A stretch of 64,000 bases of DNA, taken from Weissella diestrammenae (GTDB taxonomy: Bacteria > Bacillota > Bacilli > Lactobacillales > Lactobacillaceae). The stretch is from assembly GCF_014397255.1 (NCBI RefSeq), contig NZ_CP060724.1:1-64000 (forward strand), given 5' to 3'. This document shows positions 27,435 through 39,063 of this stretch, piece by piece. Below the pieces are notes generated by a model, which was given only the letters and a program-made list of their open reading frames with translations, was not told the DNA's origin and did not search any database. Both the position numbers and the translations under genes were made by a program. Position 1 is the first letter of the stretch. Every line of letters begins with the position of its first letter.

Positions 27435-29636
27435 TTATCCTATTTTCAGATTGATTTTTCCTAAATCATCAAGATCAATTTCACTATTTTTGAGATTAAT
27501 AGTGAAATTACGCTGAATATTTTCTAGCATACCGTCATATTTTTCTATACTGAGCTTATTGTATTCAAACAATACATTTCGATTAATCAATGCTTGGTCA
27601 CTAACTACTGATTTTAATTCTTGTAGTATTTCTACCTGTTCCATCCAACTTTCGTCAAGTGAACGTAATAGAATCACTCGATACATATTAATGATATTTT
27701 TTTGTGAATCCTCTAACGATTCTAGAAAAGACTCTAACATGTTAATTTGTTTTTGTTCTTCTGTAGTGCTACTACTCTTAAAACTAGTGATTAAATTTTT
27801 TACGAATGTCTCACTTGTCAAAATATTATATCTGACTTCATAAATCAATGTTCTTTGTCGTCTCATTACTTCATCATATTGAAGCGTGGAGAATCGTGCT
27901 GACTTACTACTATCTTCATTAAGAAGTTGTCTTTTTCTGTACGCACGAATTGCTCTTAATTTTGCATATCCAGTTATGGGCACCATTTTTTTATGCTTCT
28001 TTTTTTCTTGATATCGTTGTAAATATTTATCTGGATTTTCAATAAGAAGCGTATCTTGCAATGATGAATAAATATATGTTTCTCCTGGATCACCTTGTCG
28101 AGCAGAACGTCCAATAACTTGTCGTTCAATTCGTACATTTTCCATTTTTTCACTTAATATTACAGCTAAGCCACCTATTTGACGAGCTTCATCTGATAAT
28201 TTAATATCCGTTCCACGTCCTGCCAATGATGTTGCAATTGTTATGGAATTTAATTGACCTGCTCTAGCAATAATTTCAGCTTCATATTGCAAGCCTTGTG
28301 CATGCAATAAATTATGTTGAATATTATTTGCTAGTAATATTTTAGAAATTAATTCTGCAGTTTTCATTGTTTCTGCAATCAATAATATTGGTTGTCCTAT
28401 CTTATGCTTTGTCATCACAAGCTCAATCATAGCAGATATCTTTTCACTGAATGTTGTAAAAACTATTGTTTGATGATCGACTCGACTACTCTTAATATGT
28501 CGCGGAATAACAGACACTGACATATTGTATGTCTCTATAAATTCATCCTTTGCATTTTTACCAGTTCCGCTCATTCCCGATAAAACTGTGAACATCCTAA
28601 ATAAATTCTGGTACGTTACTGAAGCCATAGCGGCAGTTTCATTTGTGATTTCCACATTTTCTTTCATTTCAATTGCCTGATGCAATCCATTTTGTAATTT
28701 TGTCCCAAGCATTGTACGTCCAGTTTTTTGATCTAGAAGGACAATTTTCCCATCGTCTACAATATATTCGTAATCTCTTCGATATATTACGTTTGCGTCC
28801 AATGCTAATTTTAAATGTTTTAATAATTCTTTATATTCGTTTGAAAAAACATTATCGACACTGAAAAACTGTTCGATTTTACGAATACCTTCATCAACAA
28901 ACCAAACTTTCTTTTTATCCATCGAAATTTCGTAGTGAACGTTCTCAACTAAAAACGAAATAAATATTTGTGCTACCCTATACAAACTAGATGTCACTTT
29001 AGGATTCCCTGAAATCACCAGTGGACTTTGTGCCATGTCGAGTAAAATGGAATCTATTTCATCCAATAATGCAAAATTGAAGTACTGAGGTAACTCAGCT
29101 TTTTTTTCACTTATTAAATTATTCTGAAGATAATCAAAACCTAGTGCAGAATTAGTGATATACACAATGTTGTTTTGATAAATAACTTGAGCATCCTCAA
29201 ACTCTTCATCTCCTGTTCTAATACCTACCGATAATCCCAACCACTTAAACACTTCACCCATTTCAGTTCCGTCTCGACTGGCTAAATAAGCATTTGGTGT
29301 AATTAAGAATACCCCGGTTTTAAATTTTAATGCTTCAAAATACAAGGCTAGCGTTGCTGTTAACGTCTTACCTTCCCCAGTATCCATTTCAACAACATCA
29401 CCATTTATAATTGCTAATCCACCTAGTACTTGAACATCGTATGCGAATTTTCCTAAAATTCTATAATTTGCTTCACGAATCGTTGCAACAATGTCAACGA
29501 TTTCTGACTCTAGATTTTCTGAATTCCAAAAACGCACTGTCTGTTTTCTTAACTGATCATCGGATAAATCTCGATAATATTGCATTTTGGCATTTATTTT
29601 TTTTAATAATTTTTCATTTTTTTTGTTTTTGAACAT
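27435..29636 (-). CDS. secA2: Accessory Sec ATPase SecA2
   Basis: The 733-residue protein is a SecA-type DEAD motor lacking the long C-terminal linker and zinc domain of housekeeping SecA, as SecA2 proteins do. Visible motifs are Walker A MDTGEGKTLTATL near residue 83, LLDEIDSILLD (Walker B), the preprotein cross-linking region, GTDIKLSDEA and the VIGRSARQGDPG motif VI near residue 500. With Asp1-3 it drives export of the glycosylated adhesin through SecY2. The ribosome site is weak; it begins 22 bp after asp3. Confidence 0.96.
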   Translation of the reverse strand: MFKNKKNEKLLKKINAKMQYYRDLSDDQLRKQTVRFWNSENLESEIVDIVATIREANYRILGKFAYDVQVLGGLAIINGDVVEMDTGEGKTLTATLALYFEALKFKTGVFLITPNAYLASRDGTEMGEVFKWLGLSVGIRTGDEEFEDAQVIYQNNIVYITNSALGFDYLQNNLISEKKAELPQYFNFALLDEIDSILLDMAQSPLVISGNPKVTSSLYRVAQIFISFLVENVHYEISMDKKKVWFVDEGIRKIEQFFSVDNVFSNEYKELLKHLKLALDANVIYRRDYEYIVDDGKIVLLDQKTGRTMLGTKLQNGLHQAIEMKENVEITNETAAMASVTYQNLFRMFTVLSGMSGTGKNAKDEFIETYNMSVSVIPRHIKSSRVDHQTIVFTTFSEKISAMIELVMTKHKIGQPILLIAETMKTAELISKILLANNIQHNLLHAQGLQYEAEIIARAGQLNSITIATSLAGRGTDIKLSDEARQIGGLAVILSEKMENVRIERQVIGRSARQGDPGETYIYSSLQDTLLIENPDKYLQRYQEKKKHKKMVPITGYAKLRAIRAYRKRQLLNEDSSKSARFSTLQYDEVMRRQRTLIYEVRYNILTSETFVKNLITSFKSSSTTEEQKQINMLESFLESLEDSQKNIINMYRVILLRSLDESWMEQVEILQELKSVVSDQALINRNVLFEYNKLSIEKYDGMLENIQRNFTINLKNSEIDLDDLGKINLKIG

Positions 29637-29658
29637 TTTTTCAGATATTAAATGATTT

Positions 29659-30174
29659 CTAGCTAATTTCAGATATGTGATTTATTTGATTCACCAAATT
29701 AGCATAAGCACTTAGATTATTCCCTTCCTTCAGATTATCTGCAATAAGAATATAATCAAAAACAAATTCTCTTACACCCGCGCCTATCAACGTCATCTCA
29801 TAATAACTAAATTTTTGTGGGGTTTCAATTGTAAATTCATTTTCTATATTACTTTGCGTTGCTACTATCTCATTATGTTGATTGAAAAAATCAATCTTTA
29901 GCCATACACTGTTTAGTGGATTCGATATAGAAACCATGGAAACATTATATTTCATATTTCTACCCAATTGTGGTAGATCATTATTCATTCGCAGAGCTGA
30001 AAATCCATCGCGTGAATTCCATTTGTGAATTCTAATACCTGGGGCAGTATTCTCAGAATATTCGATTTTTTTCTTGTAGGATCCCAATTCTGTTAAGATC
30101 GCTCCGTATAAATTATCTTGTCCGACAGGTGGCGTAGCTAGATTATTCCAATAAATTTTCACAGAATTTTTCAT
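29659..30174 (-). CDS. asp3: Accessory Sec protein Asp3
   Basis: This 171-residue protein has the Asp3 pattern: YWNNL near the start, YGAILTELGS, the PGIRIHKWNSRDGFSALR segment near residue 45, LPQLGRNMKYNVSM and a closing beta-rich FVFDYILIAD. Asp3 is a carbohydrate-binding-module-like scaffold that holds Asp1 and Asp2 and contacts SecA2. GGAGATAG precedes the ATG. It lies between asp2 and secA2, the standard order. Confidence 0.88.
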   Translation of the reverse strand: MKNSVKIYWNNLATPPVGQDNLYGAILTELGSYKKKIEYSENTAPGIRIHKWNSRDGFSALRMNNDLPQLGRNMKYNVSMVSISNPLNSVWLKIDFFNQHNEIVATQSNIENEFTIETPQKFSYYEMTLIGAGVREFVFDYILIADNLKEGNNLSAYANLVNQINHISEIS

Positions 30175-30220
30175 GATTATCTATCTCCATGGAAGTCAAT
30201 GAATTTCAGTTTGTCTTCTT

Positions 30221-31669
30221 TCAAGAAGCCTCTAATCTTTTGAACAATGGCCCAGAATTGTCATTGTGTTTCCCCTGGTACCCAAATTTCTTAATATTTT
30301 TGAATTTCATCTTTGTTGCATCAATGAATTTTTCGAAATTACTGTCATAATCATCGTTCTTCATGTACGCAACCCTAAACTCCATATCTTCAAATATGTT
30401 ATTCCGTATATAATTCGGTAAATCAGCTGCAAAATCAGAAAAATCTCTTCTCAAATATGTTGCCATATCCATAATGATACCGAAGTCATCTGGTCTAACT
30501 AATTTCGAGTTTTTTATCACAACATTTAAGTCAATAATTGGTTTCCCTAAAATCACTTTACCAGCGGATAAATGTGCTGCATTATAGAGGGCTGCATACG
30601 ACCCCATTGAAATTCCAATACACGTTAATTCGCTTTTCTTAAATTGCAGATCTTTTAATTTTCCATTTATAATGTCAAAAACCTGGGTTTCTAAATTTTC
30701 TGTGCCGCGATAAAAGACACCGCCATCAAGCCTGGGATCAGTAATCAAGATAAAAGGATTACCTTGTTTTAGCATCATATAATATCCTTCAAACCCCTCA
30801 GCGGTTTGATATCCTGAAAAATAAACATTCAATGGTGGTTTTAAATTACCTGGTGAATAGTAATAAAATAATTCCTGTCTGGTAGTATTATCAACCAAAC
30901 GCGCATCACCTGGTAAAAATGTACCATATTTTCCTCTTCGACGACGATAGTGCATATGACCTAATTCAACTGCGCCATCGCCACTAACTTTAACTGTCAT
31001 ATGGACAGTTAAGCTTCGATTTGTATCAAAAAAATTTATTGGTTCATTAAAATCACTCGCATTGAGTGTGATGACTTCTTTAACATCTGTTGAACTATCA
31101 TACAGAACATAGAATTTATATTCTAATTCAGCATTACCAAATAATTTAAATTCTGGCCAAAAGCTATATTCTCTTGCTTTTTGAATAGGAAATCCATATT
31201 TCCATGTACCAATTATTTCTTTTGAATTACGATTGTCGCTTAAATCAATATATACGTTTGCATTCCCATTATATGTTAAATTTTCATTATCATTGAATAT
31301 AACATTGGTTATTCGTTGTTTTCCACCACCATGTTGTCCACCATAAAAAAAACTGTTGATTTCACTAATCATATGACTTAATTCATCGGAGTTAAATGAA
31401 AATAATGTTGTTCCTTCAAATCGCTCTAATTCAGGAAAAATCTTTAAATCAATTTGATCACTCGCATACATAATTTTCGTTTGCATTAATAAGTTTTCGA
31501 ATAAATCCAACTCGGTTACTATTTCAGGTAATGGACATAAAATAAGTATCAAGCCATATTGCCATAATTCATCATCCTCAAAGTTCAATTGATCAACATA
31601 TTCTAGCTCATACTCTGAATCTAATTCATCTTCGTTTATTTTACTGCCGCCTACTTGTAGTATTTTCAT
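30221..31669 (-). CDS. asp2: Accessory Sec protein Asp2 (putative O-acetyltransferase)
   Basis: The 482-residue protein has an N-terminal region of beta strands and a C-terminal alpha/beta-hydrolase-like domain with the nucleophile motif GISMGSYAALYNA near residue 375 (GxSxG). In streptococci Asp2 acetylates GlcNAc on the adhesin and is needed for export in complex with Asp1 and Asp3. The VYFSGYQTAEGFEGYYM segment matches the family. GGAAGGAGAAGG lies before the ATG and the gene starts 18 bp after asp1. Confidence 0.92.
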   Translation of the reverse strand: MKILQVGGSKINEDELDSEYELEYVDQLNFEDDELWQYGLILILCPLPEIVTELDLFENLLMQTKIMYASDQIDLKIFPELERFEGTTLFSFNSDELSHMISEINSFFYGGQHGGGKQRITNVIFNDNENLTYNGNANVYIDLSDNRNSKEIIGTWKYGFPIQKAREYSFWPEFKLFGNAELEYKFYVLYDSSTDVKEVITLNASDFNEPINFFDTNRSLTVHMTVKVSGDGAVELGHMHYRRRRGKYGTFLPGDARLVDNTTRQELFYYYSPGNLKPPLNVYFSGYQTAEGFEGYYMMLKQGNPFILITDPRLDGGVFYRGTENLETQVFDIINGKLKDLQFKKSELTCIGISMGSYAALYNAAHLSAGKVILGKPIIDLNVVIKNSKLVRPDDFGIIMDMATYLRRDFSDFAADLPNYIRNNIFEDMEFRVAYMKNDDYDSNFEKFIDATKMKFKNIKKFGYQGKHNDNSGPLFKRLEAS

Positions 31670-31687
31670 ACATCCTTCTCCTTCCGA

Positions 31688-33049
31688 TTATTTTAGCTTC
31701 ATCTTGATCTTTTCTTTAACCATTTCATCTTCGAAATCGTTTACCCACTTCAAATTATTCATTGAAACTTCATTCCACAATTCAATGTTCTTTAAATAAT
31801 CACCTAACGCATTAGTGAATTGTTTCACGTTCTCGAAAATTTTTTCATTTATATCTACTTGTAAATACTTCTGATTTCTGTCTGATATCATCGGTATACC
31901 AAATATCATTGCTTGAATATTATAAAAATCAACTCTTTGACTACTCCCAAAAGTAATAAACACACGTGCATTTTTTAGATCACTTGCAAATTCAACTGCA
32001 TCAAATCTTTTAATTTCAATTCGATCTACGTCTTTATCAAATACTTGAGTATTGTTAGCATTCAGTGTATACACAATGACCTCAACACTATCATCCAAGT
32101 CTTCAAACGTTTCTGGTGCAATGATAACATCCGACAAACTTGTATTCTCATCAATATAGACTACTATTTTTGTTTTTGAGTATTTTTTGCTATTTCCAAG
32201 TGATAAATCTAATCCTTCTGGCAAAAATTCAATAATGCTATACTTTTGGACTTCTTTCGGAGTACATAGTCCTAATTCTGCCATCCTGGTTATTCTTTTA
32301 GTGTAAATCGTGTCGTTGCGTTCGACATTTATAACCTTTCTACTACTGATTATATCAATAATATTTATATTTTCATCAATATTGATTACATCTTCTTCTA
32401 TATTACTATCCATAGAACTTATATAAACATTGTCATAGGGTTTGAGCTGTTGCGACAAATATCTTTGTAATAACTCACGAGACAATTCGTTTAAGCTGAC
32501 ATAGCTGTTTTTCAATTCATTCTTATCGGCAATTGATTTCTTCACTACGACTTCCCGAGTTTTTAAATTCTCAAAGAATATTTCACTACCATCATAATCG
32601 AAATAATACTTCATCATTTTTTCGTCATACACTGTTCTAGACCGAATAAATCCTCTTACATCAATTTCTATTTCTGATGTCTCTTTATTATTTTTAAAAT
32701 AAATAATTCGTTCAACAATTGCATGATTTGCATATTTAATTTCTGCATACTTTTCCTCTTTTACCATTACCATTACCGACGAACCTTGATAAATAAATTC
32801 AGAATTTTCAGGCCAATCAAGATCTCGAATGTCAATTTTTATAATTGGCGTATTTTGAGGTATTGCTTGCAATGTACCAAAGATATTAATGCATACTGCA
32901 TTACTGAAATTTTCAAGCCAAAAATGCAATCCATTACCTGGACTTGCGACGATAATACGTTGCTCTGACTCATTTAAAATCTGTACCATTCGACGCAGAT
33001 ATTTCATATTGATTGAATCAATTTTTTCTTGAAAAATTAAATAGTTCAT
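31688..33049 (-). CDS. asp1: Accessory Sec protein Asp1
   Basis: The ATG at 33049 (MNYLIFQEK) follows AAGAGGCTTACAG and is preferred over the longer frame. The 453-residue product has the GT-B-like Asp1 architecture with a beta-meander insertion (SRTVYDEKMMKYYFDYDGSEIFFENL near residues 130-155) and the Rossmann half ending in AMIFGIPMISDRNQKYLQ. Asp1 has no catalytic glycosyltransferase activity; it binds the Asp2-Asp3 scaffold in adhesin export. It is the first gene after the adhesin, 65 bp downstream. Confidence 0.9.
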   Translation of the reverse strand: MNYLIFQEKIDSINMKYLRRMVQILNESEQRIIVASPGNGLHFWLENFSNAVCINIFGTLQAIPQNTPIIKIDIRDLDWPENSEFIYQGSSVMVMVKEEKYAEIKYANHAIVERIIYFKNNKETSEIEIDVRGFIRSRTVYDEKMMKYYFDYDGSEIFFENLKTREVVVKKSIADKNELKNSYVSLNELSRELLQRYLSQQLKPYDNVYISSMDSNIEEDVINIDENINIIDIISSRKVINVERNDTIYTKRITRMAELGLCTPKEVQKYSIIEFLPEGLDLSLGNSKKYSKTKIVVYIDENTSLSDVIIAPETFEDLDDSVEVIVYTLNANNTQVFDKDVDRIEIKRFDAVEFASDLKNARVFITFGSSQRVDFYNIQAMIFGIPMISDRNQKYLQVDINEKIFENVKQFTNALGDYLKNIELWNEVSMNNLKWVNDFEDEMVKEKIKMKLK

Positions 33050-33114
33050 CTGTAAGCCTCTTTCATTTATATGTATCCAGAGAGAAAACTCTCTGGAAAT
33101 AAGCATATTACTAC

Positions 33115-36100
33115 TTATTTTTTGCGACGAATACTCATCAATGCCAAAGTAGAAATAATAAAGCCAGCAAAGGCTATATCAACTCCACCAAGAATTCCAG
33201 TATTTGGTAACATTCCTGCTTCCTTTACTTCTGAATTCTCAATATAGTGAGCCTCGCTTTGCGCTACGGACTCTGATTCCACTACTGAATCAGTCAATGA
33301 CTCAGATATTGAGTCAATTAATGATTCTGATGTTGATTGAATCATTGAATTGCTCAACGAATCTGAAGTTGAAACTGATTCTGATGCTGATTCAGATGGG
33401 TATTGCGAGATAGATACTGACTCAGACTCTGATACTGATTCTGATCCTGATACTGATTCAGATCCTGATTCTGATACTGACAATGAGTCAGATGTTGAAT
33501 CCACCATTGAATCGATTGTTGATTCAGTTTCTGAAACAACGATTGATTCTGATGTTGATGCTGATGCTGATTCAGATGCTGATACTGATTCAGATGCTGA
33601 TTCAGAAGGATGTTGTGAAGCTGATTCACTTACTGATTCTGATGCTGATACTGATTCAGATCCTGATGTTGATACAGATTCTGATGCTGATGCTGATTCA
33701 GATGCTGAGTCAGAAGGGTTTTGTGAAGCTGATTCACTTACTGATTCTGATGCTGATACTGATTCAGATCCTGATGTTGATACAGATTCTGATGCTGATG
33801 CTGATTCAGATGCTGATTCAGATGGGTGTTGTGAAGCTGATTCACTTACAGACTCTGATGCTGATACTGATTCAGATTGTGAATCAATTGTTGAATCCAC
33901 TGCTGACTCAATTTCTGAGACAACGATTGATTCGCTTGTTGATTCTGATCCTGATACTGATTCAGATCCTGATTCTGATACTGACAATGAGTCAGATGTT
34001 GAATCCACCATTGAATCGATTGTTGATTCAGTTTCTGAAACAACGATTGATTCTGATGTTGATGCTGATGCTGATTCAGATGCTGATACTGATTCAGATG
34101 CTGATTCAGAAGGATGTTGTGAAGCTGATTCACTTACTGATTCTGATGCTGATACTGATTCAGATCCTGATGTTGATACAGATTCTGATGCTGATGCTGA
34201 TTCAGATGCTGAGTCAGAAGGGTTTTGTGAAGCTGATTCACTTACTGATTCTGATGCTGATACTGATTCAGATCCTGATGTTGATACAGATTCTGATGCT
34301 GATGCTGATTCAGATGCTGATTCAGATGGGTGTTGTGAAGCTGATTCACTTACAGACTCTGATGCTGATACTGATTCAGATTGTGAATCAATTGTTGAAT
34401 CCACTGCTGACTCAATTTCTGAGACAACGATTGATTCGCTTGTTGATTCTGATCCTGATACTGATTCAGATCCTGATTCTGATACTGACAATGAGTCAGA
34501 TGTTGAATCCACCATTGAATCGATTGTTGATTCAGTTTCTGAAACAACGATTGATTCTGATGTTGATGCTGATGCTGATTCAGATGCTGATACTGATTCA
34601 GATGCTGATTCAGAAGGATGTTGTGAAGCTGATTCACTTACTGATTCTGATGCTGATACTGATTCAGATCCTGATGTTGATACAGATTCTGATGCTGATG
34701 CTGATTCAGATGCTGAGTCAGAAGGGTTTTGTGAAGCTGATTCACTTACTGATTCTGATGCTGATACTGATTCAGATCCTGATGTTGATACAGATTCTGA
34801 TGCTGATGCTGATTCAGATGCTGATTCAGATGGGTGTTGTGAAGCTGATTCACTTACAGACTCTGATGCTGATACTGATTCAGATTGTGAATCAATTGTT
34901 GAATCCACTGCTGACTCAATTTCTGAGACAACGATTGATTCGCTTGTTGATTCTGATCCTGATACTGATTCAGATCCTGATTCTGATACTGACAATGAGT
35001 CAGATGTTGAATCCACCATTGAATCGATTGTTGATTCAGTTTCTGAAACAACGATTGATTCTGATGTTGATGCTGATGCTGATTCAGATGCTGATACTGA
35101 TTCAGATGCTGATTCAGAAGGATGTTGTGAAGCTGATTCACTTACTGATTCTGATGCTGATACTGATTCAGATCCTGATGTTGATACAGATTCTGATGCT
35201 GATGCTGATTCAGATGCTGAGTCAGAAGGGTTTTGTGAAGCTGATTCACTTACTGATTCTGATGCTGATACTGATTCAGATCCTGATGTTGATACAGATT
35301 CTGATGCTGATGCTGATTCAGATGCTGATTCAGATGGGTGTTGTGAAGCTGATTCACTTACAGACTCTGATGCTGATACTGATTCAGATTGTGAATCAAT
35401 TGTTGAATCCACTGCTGACTCAATTTCTGAGACAACGATTGATTCGCTTGTTGATTCTGATCCTGATACTGATTCAGATCCTGATTCTGATACTGACAAT
35501 GAGTCAGATGTTGAATCCACCATTGAATCGATTGTTGATTCAGTTTCTGAAACAACGATTGATTCTGATGTTGATGCTGATGCTGATTCAGATGCTGATA
35601 CTGATTCAGATGCTGATTCAGAAGGATGTTGTGAAGCTGATTCACTTACTGATTCTGATGCTGATACTGATTCAGATCCTGATGTTGATACAGATTCTGA
35701 TGCTGATGCTGATTCAGATGCTGAGTCAGAAGGGTTTTGTGAAGCTGATTCACTTACTGATTCTGATGCTGATACTGATTCAGATCCTGATGTTGATACA
35801 GATTCTGATGCTGATGCTGATTCAGATGCTGATTCAGATGGGTGTTGTGAAGCTGATTCACTTACAGACTCTGATGCTGATACTGATTCAGATTGTGAAT
35901 CAATTGTTGAATCCACTGCTGACTCAATTTCTGAGACAACGATTGATTCGCTTGTTGATTCTGATCCTGATACTGATTCAGATCCTGATTCTGATACTGA
36001 CAATGAGTCAGATGTTGAATCCACCATTGAATCGATTGTTGATTCAGTTTCTGAAACAACGATTGATTCTGATGTTGATGCTGATGCTGATTCAGATGCT

Positions 36101-39063
36101 GATACTGATTCAGATGCTGATTCAGAAGGATGTTGTGAAGCTGATTCACTTACTGATTCTGATGCTGATACTGATTCAGATCCTGATGTTGATACAGATT
36201 CTGATGCTGATGCTGATTCAGATGCTGAGTCAGAAGGGTTTTGTGAAGCTGATTCACTTACTGATTCTGATGCTGATACTGATTCAGATCCTGATGTTGA
36301 TACAGATTCTGATGCTGATGCTGATTCAGATGCTGATTCAGATGGGTGTTGTGAAGCTGATTCACTTACAGACTCTGATGCTGATACTGATTCAGATTGT
36401 GAATCAATTGTTGAATCCACTGCTGACTCAATTTCTGAGACAACGATTGATTCGCTTGTTGATTCTGATCCTGATACTGATTCAGATCCTGATTCTGATA
36501 CTGACAATGAGTCAGATGTTGAATCCACCATTGAATCGATTGTTGATTCAGTTTCTGAAACAACGATTGATTCTGATGTTGATGCTGATGCTGATTCAGA
36601 TGCTGATACTGATTCAGATGCTGATTCAGAAGGATGTTGTGAAGCTGATTCACTTACTGATTCTGATGCTGATACTGATTCAGATCCTGATGTTGATACA
36701 GATTCTGATGCTGATGCTGATTCAGATGCTGAGTCAGAAGGGTTTTGTGAAGCTGATTCACTTACTGATTCTGATGCTGATACTGATTCAGATCCTGATG
36801 TTGATACAGATTCTGATGCTGATGCTGATTCAGATGCTGATTCAGATGGGTGTTGTGAAGCTGATTCACTTACAGACTCTGATGCTGATACTGATTCAGA
36901 TTGTGAATCAATTGTTGAATCCACTGCTGAATCAATTTCTGAGACAACGATTGATTCGCTTGTTGATTCTGATCCTGATACTGATTCAGATCCTGATGTT
37001 GATACTGATTCTGATCCTGATCCTGATACTGATTCTGATGTTGATACTGATTCAGATCCTGATGTTGATACAGATTCAGATCCTGATACTGATTCTGATT
37101 CTGACGGATTTTGTGATGCTGATTCACTTACTGATACTGATTCAGATCCTGATGTTGATACTGATACTGATTCTGATCCTGATTCTGATACTGACAATGA
37201 GTCAGATGTTGAATCCACCATTGAATCGATTGTTGATTCAGTTTCTGAAACAACGATTGATTCTGATGTTGATGCTGATGCTGATTCAGATGCTGATACT
37301 GATTCAGATGCTGATTCAGAAGGATGTTGTGAAGCTGATTCACTTACTGATTCTGATGCTGATACTGATTCAGATCCTGATGTTGATACAGATTCTGATG
37401 CTGATGCTGATTCAGATGCTGAGTCAGAAGGGTTTTGTGAAACTGATTCACTTACTGATTCTGATGCTGATACTGATTCAGATCCTGATGTTGATACAGA
37501 TTCTGATGCTGATGCTGATTCAGATGCTGATTCAGATGGGTGTTGTGAAGCTGATTCACTTACAGACTCTGATGCTGATACTGATTCAGATTGTGAATCA
37601 ATTGTTGAATCCACTGCTGAATCAATTTCTGAGACAACGATTGATTCTGATTCACTTACTGATTCTGATGCTGATGCTGACTCTGATGCTGATTCTGACA
37701 TTGAATCAGATGTCGAAACGAACTCTGATTCCAACTCTGATTCAACAATCGATAACGAAGTCGATTCAGATGCTGAGTCAGAAGGGTTTTGTGATGCTGA
37801 TTCACTTACTGATACAGATTCAGATTCAGATCCTGATGTTGATTCTGATTCTGAGACTGATTCCGATTCCAAAACTGAATCAACTATTGATTCTGACAAT
37901 GATAATGAAAGCGATTCAGACAGTGATTCAGATGGATGTTGTGATGCTGATTCACTTACTGATGCTGATTCACTGACTGATTCAGACCCTGATACTGATT
38001 CAGACTCTGATGCTGATGCTGATTCAGAGAGTGATTCAGACGGATGTTGTGATGCTGATTCACTTACTGACACTGACTCAGATTCTGATGTTGATTCTGA
38101 CATTGAATCAGATGTTGACTCTGCAATTGAATCAACGGTAGATTGAATTTTTGATTCAACAACCGACTCATCGTGCGAGTCTCGCTCAGATTCACCTACG
38201 GATAGGGAATCACTCATTGATTCTTGAACAGATTGACTTTCTGAAATTGAATCAGAATTAGATTCAACAGCCGATTGGACGCGTGAAGTAACCTCAGATT
38301 CAAATGTTGAATCAACGAGTGACTCTTCTTCTGATTTATAAGTTGACTCTGACGTTGATTCTTGTGCTGATTCTGATTTTGATTCTGATGCTCCATCAAC
38401 AATTGACTCAATTGTTGAGTCTGTGACTGATTCTGCGAAAGATACTGATTCTGATTTTGATTCTGATACTGATTCTGATACTGATTCTGCATTAGATTCA
38501 TCTGGGTTTTGTGAAGCTGATTCACTTACTGATTCTGATGCTGATACTGATTCAGATCCTGATGTTGATACAGATTCTGATGCTGATGCTGATTCTGATG
38601 CTGATTCAGATGGGTGTAACGATGCTGATTCACTAACCGAAACAGATTCACTATTTGACTCCCTCATTGAAAGAGATTCTGATCTTGATTCTGATCTTGA
38701 TTCTGACATTGATACTGAGAGAGATGCTGATTCTGATTCTGATTTCATTTCAGATTCAAATTCAGACCTCACTTCGGAATCGCGACTTGACTCTGATTTT
38801 GAAGTTGATTCTGATGCTGATTCAGATCTCGATTCTGACATTGATGCTGATTCACTGACTGACACTGATTCTGATTCTGATGTTGATTCTGATGGATATT
38901 GTGAACCAGATTCACTAGCTGATTCTGATTCTTTAACAGAGTCATACTCTGATTCCACTTGTGAATCAATCTGTGATTGTTCCAATGATCCAAGACTCTG
39001 ATGTTGATTCAACTTGCGATTCTGATTGTGACTGACTTGTTGATTCACTAGTTGACGCATCAT
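33115..39063 (-). CDS. Serine-rich repeat adhesin, C-terminal part (SRR2 and LPXTG anchor)
   Basis: This frame is the continuation of the adhesin started at 40609; real coding probably begins near 38995, where Ser-rich sequence starts ([15 protein letters not shown]). It encodes about 1,950 residues dominated by S-x-S dipeptides (SESAS, SASESVS, QHPSES, QNPSDS), the substrate of GtfA/GtfB. It ends with the sortase motif LPNTG, a hydrophobic helix and an RRKK tail, so it is wall-anchored. Seven 168-residue blocks encoded by near-identical 504-bp DNA units occupy the centre. It is separated from its signal peptide by a frame change. Confidence 0.9.
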   Translation of the reverse strand: MMRQLVNQQVSHNQNRKLNQHQSLGSLEQSQIDSQVESEYDSVKESESASESGSQYPSESTSESESVSVSESASMSESRSESASESTSKSESSRDSEVRSEFESEMKSESESASLSVSMSESRSESRSESLSMRESNSESVSVSESASLHPSESASESASASESVSTSGSESVSASESVSESASQNPDESNAESVSESVSESKSESVSFAESVTDSTIESIVDGASESKSESAQESTSESTYKSEEESLVDSTFESEVTSRVQSAVESNSDSISESQSVQESMSDSLSVGESERDSHDESVVESKIQSTVDSIAESTSDSMSESTSESESVSVSESASQHPSESLSESASASESESVSGSESVSESASVSESASQHPSESLSESLSLSLSESIVDSVLESESVSESESTSGSESESVSVSESASQNPSDSASESTSLSIVESELESEFVSTSDSMSESASESASASESVSESESIVVSEIDSAVDSTIDSQSESVSASESVSESASQHPSESASESASASESVSTSGSESVSASESVSESVSQNPSDSASESASASESVSTSGSESVSASESVSESASQHPSESASESVSASESASASTSESIVVSETESTIDSMVDSTSDSLSVSESGSESVSVSTSGSESVSVSESASQNPSESESVSGSESVSTSGSESVSTSESVSGSGSESVSTSGSESVSGSESTSESIVVSEIDSAVDSTIDSQSESVSASESVSESASQHPSESASESASASESVSTSGSESVSASESVSESASQNPSDSASESASASESVSTSGSESVSASESVSESASQHPSESASESVSASESASASTSESIVVSETESTIDSMVDSTSDSLSVSESGSESVSGSESTSESIVVSEIESAVDSTIDSQSESVSASESVSESASQHPSESASESASASESVSTSGSESVSASESVSESASQNPSDSASESASASESVSTSGSESVSASESVSESASQHPSESASESVSASESASASTSESIVVSETESTIDSMVDSTSDSLSVSESGSESVSGSESTSESIVVSEIESAVDSTIDSQSESVSASESVSESASQHPSESASESASASESVSTSGSESVSASESVSESASQNPSDSASESASASESVSTSGSESVSASESVSESASQHPSESASESVSASESASASTSESIVVSETESTIDSMVDSTSDSLSVSESGSESVSGSESTSESIVVSEIESAVDSTIDSQSESVSASESVSESASQHPSESASESASASESVSTSGSESVSASESVSESASQNPSDSASESASASESVSTSGSESVSASESVSESASQHPSESASESVSASESASASTSESIVVSETESTIDSMVDSTSDSLSVSESGSESVSGSESTSESIVVSEIESAVDSTIDSQSESVSASESVSESASQHPSESASESASASESVSTSGSESVSASESVSESASQNPSDSASESASASESVSTSGSESVSASESVSESASQHPSESASESVSASESASASTSESIVVSETESTIDSMVDSTSDSLSVSESGSESVSGSESTSESIVVSEIESAVDSTIDSQSESVSASESVSESASQHPSESASESASASESVSTSGSESVSASESVSESASQNPSDSASESASASESVSTSGSESVSASESVSESASQHPSESASESVSASESASASTSESIVVSETESTIDSMVDSTSDSLSVSESGSESVSGSESTSESIVVSEIESAVDSTIDSQSESVSASESVSESASQHPSESASESASASESVSTSGSESVSASESVSESASQNPSDSASESASASESVSTSGSESVSASESVSESASQHPSESASESVSASESASASTSESIVVSETESTIDSMVDSTSDSLSVSESGSESVSGSESVSESESVSISQYPSESASESVSTSDSLSNSMIQSTSESLIDSISESLTDSVVESESVAQSEAHYIENSEVKEAGMLPNTGILGGVDIAFAGFIISTLALMSIRRKK
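33441..36990 (-). repeat. Seven head-to-tail 504-bp repeats in the adhesin gene
   Basis: A 504-bp unit (168 codons) recurs at a fixed spacing; for example, the same landmark starts at 33480, 33984, 34488, 34992, 35496, 36000 and 36504. Lines 2,520 bp apart (five units) read identically in all nine 60-bp lines compared. The seventh unit begins to differ near 36930, and an eighth copy follows at about 37165-37640 after an inserted segment. Identity this high implies recent expansion or gene conversion, and makes the copy number in the assembly uncertain. Confidence 0.95.

Noticed and set aside
33441-37640. Repeat array considered as CRISPR
   Set aside because: The units are 504 bp, contiguous and coding with no unique spacers, and there are no cas genes.
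33350-38146. Plus-strand open frames of 1,598 and 1,497 codons opposite the adhesin
   Set aside because: They are mirror images of the Ser-rich repeats: the reverse complement of TCA/GAA/TCT codons gives Asp/Ser or Leu/Ile/Gln runs without stops. No ribosome site or promoter supports them, and the minus frame has signal peptide, LPNTG and operon context.
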